This document shows, piece by piece, positions 25,941 through 34,497 of a stretch of 64,000 nt of DNA. Below the pieces are notes generated by a model, which ran no database searches, had not been told where the DNA came from, and saw only the letters and a program-made list of their open reading frames with translations. The DNA is from Streptomyces sp. LHD-70 (GTDB taxonomy: Bacteria; Actinomycetota; Actinomycetes; Streptomycetales; Streptomycetaceae). Position numbers and translations under genes: made by a program. Location: assembly GCF_031157275.1 (NCBI RefSeq), contig NZ_JAVIFW010000016.1, positions 124,001 to 188,000 of the forward strand, written 5' to 3'. How positions within the stretch are numbered: position 1 is the stretch's first letter; each line of letters opens with the position of its first letter.

Positions 25941-27956
25941 ATGGATCTGCACTTCGGTGACAGCAAGCCGACCGACGAGGAGCGCGCCGCCGTCGACGCC
26001 CTCCTCGGCCCGCCCGAGTCCCCCTGGGAGGGCGCGTCGGACCGCCCCGACACGGACCTGCGCTGGGCCCGCGGCGGCCGCACGGCCCGGGACCGGCGCG
26101 ATCTGCTGCTGCCGGGGCTGCACGCGGTGAACGACCGGGTCGGCTGGATCAGCGAGGGCGCGCTCGCGTACCTGTGCAGGCGGCTGACGGTGCCGCCGGC
26201 GGAGGCGTACGGGGTGGCGACGTTCTATTCCCTGTTCGCGGTGCGCCCGCGACCGGCGACGCGCGTCCAGGTCTGCACGGACCTGGCCTGCGCGACGCGC
26301 GGTTCTTCCGAGCTCTGCTCGGAGCTCGAGTCCCGCCTCGGGCCGTCCGGCGCGGTGTGGGAGAAGAGCCCGTGCCTGGGCTTGTGCGAACGGGCTCCGG
26401 CGGCCTTGGTGACGCGTGCGGGTCCGCCTGCGGCGGGCTCTCACCCCACCCCGCCCCTTCCCGGCTGTGTCCGATATGCGGCTGGCGCCGCGTGGCCTGC
26501 CGGACGGGCCTCCTCAAGCGCCGGAGGGGCTGAAAATTCAGCCCCTCCGGCGCTTGAGGAGCGGGGTCTGGGGCGGAGCCCCAGTTACGGGAAGGGGCGG
26601 GGTGGGGAAGAAGCGCCCCGCAGGGCCACCGCCGTCCTCGCCCCCGCGACCGTGGACGCGATCACCCGAGCCGCCGCCGAACCGGAGTCCGCGGAACCCG
26701 AACCCCCGGCCACGATGGCCCTCCCCCAAGCAGGCCAGGAAGGCCTGATCCTGCTCAAGAGGATCGGCAGGATCGACCCGCACAGCCTCGACGACTACCG
26801 GGCAGCCGGCGGCTACGAAGCCCTCCGCAGAGCCTTCAAGCTCGGCCCCGCCGAAGTGATCCGCGAGGTAACGGACGCCGGTCTGGTCGGCCGAGGAGGA
26901 GCCGCCTTCCCCACGGGAAGAAAGTGGCAGGCCACCGCCTCCCAGCCCGACCAGCCCCACTACCTCGTCTGCAACGCCGACGAATCAGAACCCGGCACCT
27001 TCAAGGACCGCGTCCTGATGGAGGGCGACCCGTACGCGCTGATCGAGGCGATGACGATCGCCGGGTACGCGACCGGCGCCCACCTCGGCTACCTCTACCT
27101 GCGCGGCGAGTACCCACGCGCCCTCGAACGCCTCACCCACGCCATCGCGCAGGCCCGCGCCCGCGGCCTCCTCGGGGAGAACGTCCTCGGGCAGGGCTAC
27201 GCCTTCGACATCGAGATCCGGCGGGGCGCGGGCGCGTACATCTGCGGTGAGGAGACCGCGCTGTTCAACTCCATCGAGGGGTACCGGGGCGAGCCCCGCT
27301 CCAAGCCGCCGTTCCCCGTCGAGAAGGGCCTGTTCGGCAAGCCCACCGCGGCCAACAACGTCGAGACGCTCGTGAACGTCCTGCCGATCCTCACGATGGG
27401 GGCCCAGGCGTACGCGGCCATCGGGACGCCGAAGTCCACCGGACCCAAACTGTTCTGCGTCTCCGGGAACGTCGAACGGCCCGGCATCTACGAGCTGCCG
27501 TTCGGCGCGACGCTCGGCGATCTGCTCGAACTCGCCGGGAAACCAGGCCAGTTGAGGGCCGTGCTGCTCGGCGGCGCCGCGGGCGGGTTCGTGCGCGGGG
27601 ACGAGCTGGACATCCCGCTGACCTTCGAGGGCACCCGCGAGGCCAACACCACCCTCGGCTCAGGCGTCGTGCTCGCCCTCGACGACACCGTCCCACTCCC
27701 CCGCATGCTCCTCCGTATCGCCGAGTTCTTCCGCGACGAGTCCTGCGGCCAATGCGTGCCCTGCCGGGTCGGCACCGTACGACAGGAGGAGGCCCTGCAC
27801 CGGATCGCCGAGCGCACCGGGGCCGCCGCAGCCGACGACATCGCACTCCTGAGGGACGTGGGGCGGGCCATGAAGGACGCCTCGATCTGCGGTCTGGGGC
27901 AGACCGCGTGGAACGCCGTCGAGTCCGCCATCGACCGTCTGGGAGCGTACGCATGA
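25941..27956 (+). CDS. NuoE-NuoF fusion, NADH-binding subunit of formate dehydrogenase
   Basis: 671 residues, ATG at 25941 (GAGGAG upstream). Residues ~35-160 are NuoE-like with the four 2Fe-2S cysteines as CTDLAC and CLGLC. Residues ~240-665 are NuoF-like: GRGGAAFPTGRKWQA, NADESEPGTFKDR (FMN), GAGAYICGEETALFNSIEG (NADH) and the 4Fe-4S site SCGQCVPCR plus SICGLG. The linker (residues ~168-222) is encoded by a complete copy of the palindromic repeat family (26444-26607). The protein should pass electrons from formate to NAD. Nine bases after fdhA and overlapping the next gene by ATGA. Confidence 0.9.
   Translation: MDLHFGDSKPTDEERAAVDALLGPPESPWEGASDRPDTDLRWARGGRTARDRRDLLLPGLHAVNDRVGWISEGALAYLCRRLTVPPAEAYGVATFYSLFAVRPRPATRVQVCTDLACATRGSSELCSELESRLGPSGAVWEKSPCLGLCERAPAALVTRAGPPAAGSHPTPPLPGCVRYAAGAAWPAGRASSSAGGAENSAPPALEERGLGRSPSYGKGRGGEEAPRRATAVLAPATVDAITRAAAEPESAEPEPPATMALPQAGQEGLILLKRIGRIDPHSLDDYRAAGGYEALRRAFKLGPAEVIREVTDAGLVGRGGAAFPTGRKWQATASQPDQPHYLVCNADESEPGTFKDRVLMEGDPYALIEAMTIAGYATGAHLGYLYLRGEYPRALERLTHAIAQARARGLLGENVLGQGYAFDIEIRRGAGAYICGEETALFNSIEGYRGEPRSKPPFPVEKGLFGKPTAANNVETLVNVLPILTMGAQAYAAIGTPKSTGPKLFCVSGNVERPGIYELPFGATLGDLLELAGKPGQLRAVLLGGAAGGFVRGDELDIPLTFEGTREANTTLGSGVVLALDDTVPLPRMLLRIAEFFRDESCGQCVPCRVGTVRQEEALHRIAERTGAAAADDIALLRDVGRAMKDASICGLGQTAWNAVESAIDRLGAYA
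26444..26607 (+). repeat. Palindromic repeat copy B, inside the NuoE-NuoF coding sequence
   Basis: Nested palindrome read through in frame. Inner arms of 24 bases (26511-26534 and 26537-26560) around AA; outer arms CCCCACCCCGCCCCTTCCCG (26444-26463) and CGGGAAGGGGCGGGGTGGGG (26588-26607) are perfect complements. The inner part encodes SSSAGGAENSAPPALEE, the same frame as copy D (SSIAGEAEFSASPAIEE). It fills the linker between two domains and leaves both domain cores intact. Confidence 0.88.
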
Positions 27957-28813
27957 CCGCCATTCCGCTGCAGCCGCCGCGTCGCCTCGTGGAGTTCACG
28001 CTGGACGACGAACCCGTACGGGTCCCGGAGGGGTCCACCGTCCTGGACGCCTGCCGGGCCGCGGGCAAGGACATCCCGACGCTCTGCGAGGGTGACACGC
28101 TCACCCCGAAGAACGCCTGCCGGGTGTGCGTCGTCGAGGTCGAGGGAGCGCGCACGCTGGCCCCGGCCTGCTCCCGCAAGGCCGAGCCCGGCATGGAGGT
28201 CCGTACGGACACCGAGCGCGCCCGGCACAGCCGCAGACTGGTCCTCGAACTCCTCGCGTCCTCGGTCGACTTGTCGACCACGCCGCGCGTCCAGGAGTGG
28301 CTGAAGGAGTACGAGGCGAAGCCCGACCGCTTCGGCCCGGACGCCGCCCGCCTGAACGAGTCCCCGAAGGTCGACAACGACCTGTACGTACGCGACTACG
28401 ACAAGTGCATCCTCTGCTACAAGTGCGTGGACGCCTGCGGCGAGCAGTGGCAGAACACCTTCGCGATCGCGGTCGCCGGGCGCGGATTCGACGCCCGGAT
28501 CGCCGTCGAGCACGACGCCCCGCTCACCGACTCCGCGTGCGTGTACTGCGGCAACTGCATCGAGGTGTGCCCGACGGGCGCGCTCAGCTTCAAGAGCGAG
28601 TTCGACATGCGGGCGGCCGGTACGTGGGACGAGTCGGCCCAGACGGAGACGACCACGGTGTGCGCGTACTGCGGTGTGGGCTGCAACCTGACGCTGCACG
28701 TGCAGGACAATGAGATCGTCAAGGTCACCTCGCCGCACGACAACCCGGTGACCCACGGCAACCTCTGCATCAAGGGCCGCTTCGGCTATCAACACGTACA
28801 GAACCGGGACTGA
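27953..28813 (+). CDS. Electron-transfer subunit: NuoG-like 2Fe-2S/4Fe-4S protein ending in the FdhA Fe4S4 domain
   Basis: 286 residues from the ATG at 27953, which overlaps the NuoEF stop (ATGA). Domains: plant-type 2Fe-2S (LCEGDTLTPKNACRVCVVEV, then PACSRK), residues ~25-80; two 4Fe-4S ferredoxin motifs (CILCYKCVDACGEQW and CVYCGNCIEVCP), residues ~142-205; then residues ~230-286 with CAYCGVGCNLTL and NLCIKGRFGY, the molybdopterin-oxidoreductase Fe4S4 domain that normally starts FdhA. The His/Cys 4Fe-4S motif usual after the 2Fe-2S domain of NuoG is not seen; only RHSRRLVLELLAS remains. It equals the N-terminal half of an FdsA-type alpha subunit, encoded separately and downstream. Confidence 0.9.
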   Translation: MTAIPLQPPRRLVEFTLDDEPVRVPEGSTVLDACRAAGKDIPTLCEGDTLTPKNACRVCVVEVEGARTLAPACSRKAEPGMEVRTDTERARHSRRLVLELLASSVDLSTTPRVQEWLKEYEAKPDRFGPDAARLNESPKVDNDLYVRDYDKCILCYKCVDACGEQWQNTFAIAVAGRGFDARIAVEHDAPLTDSACVYCGNCIEVCPTGALSFKSEFDMRAAGTWDESAQTETTTVCAYCGVGCNLTLHVQDNEIVKVTSPHDNPVTHGNLCIKGRFGYQHVQNRD

Positions 28814-28820
28814 TCACCTG

Positions 28821-29705
28821 ATGGGACGCGTCACCGAGCGACGCCGCGTCATCCGTGTCCGGGACGGGGCGGTCTCCACCCGCCCGGACACGCTGGTCGC
28901 GGAGGAGCCGCTGGAAATCCGCCTGAACGGCAAGCCCCTCGCGATCACGATGCGCACACCGGGCGACGACTTCGCACTCGCCGCCGGGTTCCTGGTGAGC
29001 GAGGGCGTGCTCGGCTCGAAGGAGGAGCTGCGCTCGATCGTGTACTGCGCGGGGGCTACGCAGGACGGCTCCAACACGTACAACGTGGTGGACGTCTCGA
29101 CGGCGCCCGGCGTCGTGATCCCGGACATCACGCTGGAGCGAAACGTCTATACGTCCTCGTCGTGCGGGCTGTGCGGCAAGGCCAGCCTGGACGCGGTGCG
29201 GACGACGGCGCGCTGGCCCATCGACGACGCGACCGGCGACGGCACGCACGGCACGGAACCCGGCACTCCCCCGGTCCGGCTCGCCCCCGAACTGCTCGCG
29301 AGCCTCCCCGACCGGCTCCGCGCGGCCCAGCGGGTCTTCGACCGGACCGGGGGCCTGCACGCGGCGGCGCTGTTCACGGAGGACGGCGAGCTGGTCGACG
29401 TGCGGGAGGACGTGGGGCGGCACAACGCGGTCGACAAGCTGGTCGGCCGCGCGCTGCAGGACGGCCGGCTTCCGCTGGCCCGCATGATCCTGCTCGTCTC
29501 CGGACGCGCCTCGTTCGAGCTGGCGCAGAAGGCCGTGATGGCGGGCATCCCGGTGCTCGCCGCGGTCTCCGCGCCGTCCTCGCTCGCCGTGGACCTGGCG
29601 GCCGAGACGGGGCTCACCCTGGTGGGCTTCCTGCGCGGTACGTCCATGAACGTGTACGCGGGCGACCATCGCATCGCCCTGCAGGCCGCGGCCGGTCAGG
29701 GCTGA
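28821..29705 (+). CDS. fdhD: FdhD, sulfurtransferase for formate dehydrogenase cofactor
   Basis: 294 residues, ATG at 28821, 7 bases after the previous gene. Shows the family motifs GDDFALAAGFLVSEG, the active-site pair SSCGLCGKASL, GLHAAALF, DVGRHNAVDKLVG and SGRASFELAQKAVMAGIPVL. FdhD carries sulfur from a cysteine desulfurase to the bis-MGD cofactor, which formate dehydrogenase needs for activity. Its presence at the end of the operon strongly supports the formate dehydrogenase assignment of the upstream genes. Confidence 0.95.
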   Translation: MGRVTERRRVIRVRDGAVSTRPDTLVAEEPLEIRLNGKPLAITMRTPGDDFALAAGFLVSEGVLGSKEELRSIVYCAGATQDGSNTYNVVDVSTAPGVVIPDITLERNVYTSSSCGLCGKASLDAVRTTARWPIDDATGDGTHGTEPGTPPVRLAPELLASLPDRLRAAQRVFDRTGGLHAAALFTEDGELVDVREDVGRHNAVDKLVGRALQDGRLPLARMILLVSGRASFELAQKAVMAGIPVLAAVSAPSSLAVDLAAETGLTLVGFLRGTSMNVYAGDHRIALQAAAGQG

Positions 29706-30124
29706 CCGCGAGCGCCCGCCTACGCGGCGGCGGGGTCCCGGCCGGTGAGGAGCGCCCCCTGCGCCGGCCGGGCCCGTGCGGCTGCCCCGCAGGGGCGTTC
29801 AGTGCTGCCGTCGTTCGTCTGCGGCGCCGTCGTGGCTGGTCGCGCCCCGCGGCGGAGCCGCCAATGTCACAGCCCCGCGCCCCTAAAAGATGCGCAGTTC
29901 CCCCGCGCCCCTATCAATCAGCCCCTCCGGCGTTTGAGGAGGCCCGTCCGGCAGGACTTTCGGGAAGGGGCGGGGAGGGGAAAAGCAACGGCCGCGCGAG
30001 TCCTTGTCCGCGCCCCCACCCCCAAGTACCTTCTGGGAACCGGACATTGGACGTGGGATGTCCGGATGACGTGATCCTTGTACAGGCACGTGCCGCGCAG
30101 GACCGCAGAAGGGCAGGTCTCCAC
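29706..30124. repeat. Intergenic region with palindromic repeat copy C (half element)
   Basis: No gene is seen in these 419 bases. 29918-29982 contains a half copy of the family: TCAGCCCCTCCGGCG, TTTGAGGAGGCCCGTCCGGC, then CTTTCGGGAAGGGGCGGG; the left arm is missing. Before it lies TGCGCAGTTCCCCCGCGCCC, a sequence type I also know from Streptomyces intergenic DNA. The sialidase promoter should lie in 30030-30110. Confidence 0.6.
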
Positions 30125-32020
30125 ATGCCGTCCGGACCCCGCAGAGCCTTACGCCCCCTCCTCGCCACCCTCACCGCCCTCGCCCTGGCCGCCCCCGCCA
30201 CCGCCGCCCAGGCCGCCCCACTCGCCCCGGAAACAGCGGACTTCACGCAGCAGGTCCTCTTCAAGGCCTCCCAGGACCCGGGCTACGCCTGCTTCCGCAT
30301 CCCGGCCGTCGTGCAGACAAAGTCAGGGACCCTGCTCGCGTTCGCCGAGGGCCGGGTGAACGACTGCACGGACGCGGGCGACATAGACCTCGTCGTCAAA
30401 CGCTCCACGGACGGCGGCCGCACCTGGGGCCCGCTGCAGGTCGTCAACGAGGGCGGGGGCGACACCCACGGCAACCCGGCGCCCATGGTGGACCGCGAGA
30501 CCGGCCGCATCCTGCTCGCCGAGACCTGGAACCCGGGCAAGCCCGGCGGCGGCAACTGCGACGTGCCCTGCAAGCGCACCCCGCACCTCCAGTACAGCGA
30601 CGACGACGGCCGCAGCTGGTCCCAGCCGCGCGACCTCAGCGACCAGATCCTGCCGGAGCACTGGAACTCCTGGTACGCGACGGGCCCCGTGCACGGCATA
30701 CAGCTGGAGCGCGGGCCGCACGCGGGCCGGCTCGTCTTCGGCGTCAACACCGAGACGTGGAACGGCAGTCGGGTCACCGCCAACCACGCCGCCCTCATCC
30801 ACAGCGACGACGGCGGCGACACCTGGAAGGTCGGCGCGACCGACTCCTGGCCGATAGCCCAGGACGGCACGTTCCGCCAGAAGCCCTCCGAGGTGACGCT
30901 CACCGAGCGCGGCGACGGCGAGATCTACGTCAGCGGACGCGAGCAGGACGGCACCGACCTCGGCCACCGCACGCACGCCGTGAGCCAGGACGGCGGCGCG
31001 TCCTTCACCGGCAAGTTCCGCGCCATCCCGGACCTGTACGCACCCCAAGTGCAGTGCGCGACCGTCGGGTTGGAGAGCCGGATGCTGCTGTCCTGCCCGG
31101 CCGACCCGGACCGGCGGCGCACGATGATGGTGCGTTCCTCGTACGACGGGGGCCGCACCTGGGACAGCGTGGACCGCGGCACGGTCGTGTCCACCGACTG
31201 GTCCGGCTACTCCGACCTGGTGGCGATCAACGGCGCGGACGGCGCTCCGGGGACCGTCGGCCTGCTCTACGAGGGCGGCGCGGTGGACGCGCGCGACGAG
31301 ATCCGCTTCGCCCGCTTCACCGAGGACTGGCTGAAGCCCCGCCGCGGCCCCGATCCGACCACCCGGGACCTGGCGTTCGGCGCGCCCGGCGCCACGGTGC
31401 TCGGCGGCGCCCGGCCGACCTCGGGCCGGTTCGGCGGCGCGCTCGCCCTCGACGGCAAGGACGACGCCGTACGCCTTCCGTACCGCTCTCAACTCCCCCT
31501 TTACGGCGATCAGTTCACTGCCTCCGTATGGTTCCGTTACTCGGCGGCGAGCGGCGAGCATCCGCTGCTGTGGATGGGCGGAGTCGGCTCGAATCAGCCG
31601 CAGGTGTGGCTGCGCGGCGAGCCCGCATCGGGGCGGATCATGGGCCTGATGACCGCGCGGGACGGCGCCGCGGCGCCCCGCTCGGCGTGGGTGCGCAGCA
31701 CGTCCGCGCTGAACGACGGCACGTGGCACCACGCCGTGCTGCGGCGCACCGAGGGCGAGTTCAGCCTCACCGTCGACGGCACGAAGGTCGCCACGACGGG
31801 GGCCGTGCCCGGTTCGGTGAGCCGGACGTCCGGGTTCGGGGTGCATGTCGGCCAGCGCGTCGACAGCCGGGCCCACTTCGCCGGTGCGATCGACGAGGTC
31901 CAGGTGTGGGACCGGGCATTGAGCGACGCCGAGCTGAAGCGGCTGCGCAGGCCCGGTGCCGGTGTGACCCTCGGCACCGTGCTGCGGCTGCCGATGGACC
32001 GGATCAACGGCAGCCGTTAA
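30125..32020 (+). CDS. Secreted exo-alpha-sialidase with LamG-like C-terminal domain
   Basis: 631 residues from the ATG at 30125. Sec signal peptide (LRPLLATLTALALAAPATAA). GH33-type six-bladed propeller at residues ~40-400 with the RIP arginine motif CFRIPAVV and at least five Asp boxes (STDGGRTWG, SDDDGRSWS, SDDGGDTWK, SQDGGASFT, SYDGGRTWD). Residues ~420-620 are a concanavalin/LamG sandwich (FGGALALDGKDDAVRLPY, DEVQVWDRALSDAEL) that may bind glycan. The enzyme should release terminal sialic acid or KDN-type sugars outside the cell. Ten bases before the next gene, probably co-transcribed. Confidence 0.9.
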   Translation: MPSGPRRALRPLLATLTALALAAPATAAQAAPLAPETADFTQQVLFKASQDPGYACFRIPAVVQTKSGTLLAFAEGRVNDCTDAGDIDLVVKRSTDGGRTWGPLQVVNEGGGDTHGNPAPMVDRETGRILLAETWNPGKPGGGNCDVPCKRTPHLQYSDDDGRSWSQPRDLSDQILPEHWNSWYATGPVHGIQLERGPHAGRLVFGVNTETWNGSRVTANHAALIHSDDGGDTWKVGATDSWPIAQDGTFRQKPSEVTLTERGDGEIYVSGREQDGTDLGHRTHAVSQDGGASFTGKFRAIPDLYAPQVQCATVGLESRMLLSCPADPDRRRTMMVRSSYDGGRTWDSVDRGTVVSTDWSGYSDLVAINGADGAPGTVGLLYEGGAVDARDEIRFARFTEDWLKPRRGPDPTTRDLAFGAPGATVLGGARPTSGRFGGALALDGKDDAVRLPYRSQLPLYGDQFTASVWFRYSAASGEHPLLWMGGVGSNQPQVWLRGEPASGRIMGLMTARDGAAAPRSAWVRSTSALNDGTWHHAVLRRTEGEFSLTVDGTKVATTGAVPGSVSRTSGFGVHVGQRVDSRAHFAGAIDEVQVWDRALSDAELKRLRRPGAGVTLGTVLRLPMDRINGSR

Positions 32021-32030
32021 CGTCCCGTGC

Positions 32031-33332
32031 GTGTCAGCCGCTGAACGAACGAGGCATACGAGGCGCACGAGGCGCACGGGAAAGCCCGCGGGCCGGCGGT
32101 GGCAGTACGGCACCGGTCTGGTGCTGCTGCTCGCCGCCGTCCTCGCGGGCACCCTGTTCACCGCCCTCCCGGAGCAGGACGACCGGGAGGGCGGCGCCGC
32201 GTGCGCCCCGCGCAAGGTGGCGTCCTGGACGGCGGACCAGCGCACGACCGGGGAATTCGCCCGGTACGGCAACGACGCCTCCCGGGACGACGACTGGTCC
32301 GGCGGCGACGGCACCCACTCGGTGCGGCTTCCGGACGGGCGGGTCCTGTGGCTGTTCTCGGACACGTTCCTCGGCAAGGTGCACGGACCACCGAACCTGT
32401 CGGGCCAGCCGCACGCCTGGCGGGACACGACCGCGCCGTTCGTGCGCAACTCGGCCGTGGTGATGGGCCGTTCGGGTCGTCTCGAGCGGACCCTGCCCGC
32501 CCCACTGTTCGCCGATCCGGCGGCGGGGCAGTGGCGCTGGCCGGTCGCGGCGAAGGTCGAGCCCCGCTCCCCCGGCTCCTCCGAACAGGTCGTCCGCGTC
32601 CTGCTGTGGACCCGCGCCACCGGCACCGGCCCGTGGATCTACGGGCTTCCCCTCGCCACCGAGGTCGCCACGCTCTCCCTGCCGGACCTGCGCCTGGAGG
32701 GCACGGTCCGGGTCTCCGACCAGAGCGGCGTCAAGGACCCGGCCGAGCGCGTGCTGTACGGGACGACGGCGGTCGACGGCGAGGAGTACACGTACGTCTT
32801 CGGCGGCAACGACGGGAAGACGGCGGTGCGGCCGGCCTCGGAGGCGTACGTGGCGCGCGTCCCGCACGGGCGGCTCGCCGAGCCCGGCGCCTGGCGGTAC
32901 TGGGACGGCGAGGGCTGGTCCACCGGCCGCAAGGCCGCGCCGGTGCTCGGGGACGGCGAGAAGAAGGGCGTGGGCAGCGCGTACACCGTCGTCCGGGACG
33001 AGGGGACGTGGGTGCTCTTCACGATGGCGGCGGGGGCGGAGGGCCTGTCGACGATCACGTCGTACTGGTCGTGCGCGCCGAACGGGCCCTGGCACGGCCC
33101 GGCGAAGGGCTTCGCGCCGCCGCTGCCACCGGACGGGGCGGCGCGGCAGAGCACCGCCGTCTACAACCCGCAGGCACACCCCGCGCTACGGGCGGACGAC
33201 GGCCGGCTGCTGCTCAGCTACGACGTGAACTGGCTGGAGTCGAACCCGCAGGCGGCGCAGGCGAACGTCAGCCGGAACGTGTCGCTGTACCGACCACGGT
33301 TCCTGCGGCTGCGGCTCGTTCCAGGCGACTGA
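32031..33332 (+). CDS. Membrane-anchored beta-propeller protein (DUF5005/DUF4185-like)
   Basis: 433 residues from a GTG at 32031. Basic N-terminus (RTRHTRRTRRTGKPAGRRW) then one transmembrane helix (GTGLVLLLAAVLAGTLFTAL); the rest lies outside. The extracellular part repeats blade-like units with DGTHSVRLPDGRVLWLFSDT, STAVYNPQAHPALRADDG and LLLSYDVNW, resembling five-bladed propellers of glycosidase-like families such as DUF5005. The exact family is uncertain. Follows the sialidase gene by 10 bases, suggesting a shared glycan-related task. Its last 65 bases overlap the convergent transporter gene. Confidence 0.7.
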   Translation: MSAAERTRHTRRTRRTGKPAGRRWQYGTGLVLLLAAVLAGTLFTALPEQDDREGGAACAPRKVASWTADQRTTGEFARYGNDASRDDDWSGGDGTHSVRLPDGRVLWLFSDTFLGKVHGPPNLSGQPHAWRDTTAPFVRNSAVVMGRSGRLERTLPAPLFADPAAGQWRWPVAAKVEPRSPGSSEQVVRVLLWTRATGTGPWIYGLPLATEVATLSLPDLRLEGTVRVSDQSGVKDPAERVLYGTTAVDGEEYTYVFGGNDGKTAVRPASEAYVARVPHGRLAEPGAWRYWDGEGWSTGRKAAPVLGDGEKKGVGSAYTVVRDEGTWVLFTMAAGAEGLSTITSYWSCAPNGPWHGPAKGFAPPLPPDGAARQSTAVYNPQAHPALRADDGRLLLSYDVNWLESNPQAAQANVSRNVSLYRPRFLRLRLVPGD

Positions 33333-34347
33333 TCGGGCCGGGCTCCTGCTCGGCCTCGGGCGGCGCGGCGTCGGCGGAGGCCTCGGGGTCGCGGGAGCGG
33401 CGCTTGGCGATGACGGCGCAGACCATCAGCTGCATCTGGTGGAAGAGCATCAGCGGAAGCACCGCGAGCGAGGCCTGCGCGCCGAACAGCACGCTGGCCA
33501 TGGGCAGTCCGGCCGCCAGGGACTTCTTCGACCCGGCGAACTGGATCGCGACCCGGTCGGCCCGCCCGAAGCCGAGGCGCTTCGCGCCGAACCAGGTCAG
33601 CGCCAGCATCGCGGCGAGCAGCACGGCCTCGACGCCGAGGAGCGCGAGCAGCCGCAGCGGGGTGACCTGCTGCCAGATGCCGGCGACCATGCCCTGGCTG
33701 AACGCGGCGTAGACGACGAGCAGGATGGAGCCGCGGTCCACCAGGCCGAGGACCTTCTTGTGCCGGGCGACGAACGGGCCGATCCAGCGGCGCAGGAGCT
33801 GCCCGGCGAGGAACGGCACGAGCAGCTGCAGCACGATCTTGACGAGCGAGTCCGCGGAGAACCCGGCGTGCCCGCCGATGAGCCCGGCGGCGAGCAGCGG
33901 CGTCAGGACGATCCCGGCGAGCGAGGAGAAGGACCCGGCGCAGATCGCGGCGGGTACGTTGCCGCGCGCGATGGACGTGAACGCGATCGACGACTGCACG
34001 GTCGATGGCACCAGGGTCAGGAACAGGAAGCCGCTGTACAGCGCGGGCGTCAGGACGTACGGCACGAGCCCGCCCGCGGCCAGGCCGAGCAGCGGGAAGA
34101 CCGCGAACGTGCAGGCGATGACGGTGAGGTGGAGCCGCCAGTTGCGCAGCCCGTCGAGCGCCTCGCGGGTGGAGAGGCGGGCGCCGTAGAGGAAGAACAG
34201 GAAGGCGACCGCCGCGGTGGCCGCACCTGAGGCGACATCGGCGCCCGTGCCCCGCGCGGGCAGCAGCGCGGCGATGCCCACCGTGCCGAGCAGCAGCAGG
34301 ACGTACGGGTCGATCGGCATCCAGGACGGCCAGGTCGGGCGTTTCAC
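33268..34347 (-). CDS. Bile acid:sodium symporter (SBF/BASS) family transporter
   Basis: 359 residues from a GTG at 34347; an ATG at 34320 (MPIDPYVLLLL) is an alternative. About ten hydrophobic segments with family motifs FLYGARLSTREALDGL, TLVPSTVQSSIAFTSIARGN and FAGSKKSLAAGLPMA, close to the YfeH/SLC10A7-type branch. Imports an organic anion with sodium; substrate unknown. The C-terminal ~45 residues are polar. It is divergent from the LysR gene with a palindrome between them, so that regulator probably controls it. Confidence 0.87.
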   Translation of the reverse strand: MKRPTWPSWMPIDPYVLLLLGTVGIAALLPARGTGADVASGAATAAVAFLFFLYGARLSTREALDGLRNWRLHLTVIACTFAVFPLLGLAAGGLVPYVLTPALYSGFLFLTLVPSTVQSSIAFTSIARGNVPAAICAGSFSSLAGIVLTPLLAAGLIGGHAGFSADSLVKIVLQLLVPFLAGQLLRRWIGPFVARHKKVLGLVDRGSILLVVYAAFSQGMVAGIWQQVTPLRLLALLGVEAVLLAAMLALTWFGAKRLGFGRADRVAIQFAGSKKSLAAGLPMASVLFGAQASLAVLPLMLFHQMQLMVCAVIAKRRSRDPEASADAAPPEAEQEPGPISRLERAAAAGTVVGTATRSG

Positions 34348-34459
34348 GGTGCGCTGTGCTCCAGTGCGGTGGTCGGGGACGGGCACGCGATGCGGAGCGT
34401 GCCCTCTCCATCGTCCTCCTGATCGCCGTGATCGGGAATCCGGGATACGGGACTGACTG

Positions 34460-34478
34460 CTATCGCGATACGTGATAG
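34460..34478. promoter_or_regulatory. Putative LysR operator
   Basis: CTATCGCGATACGTGATAG is an imperfect palindrome (CTATC...GATAG, 7 of 8 arm pairs match) placed 20 bases before the lysR start and 113 bases before the divergent transporter start. This is the usual arrangement for a LysR binding site. Confidence 0.5.
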
Positions 34479-34497
34479 GAGGGCTAGCCTGGCGTGC

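Noticed and set aside
23040..26444. Minus-strand frame of 1134 codons opposite the formate dehydrogenase genes
   Set aside because: Product has no domain structure and lies antisense to motif-rich Fe-S and molybdenum proteins.
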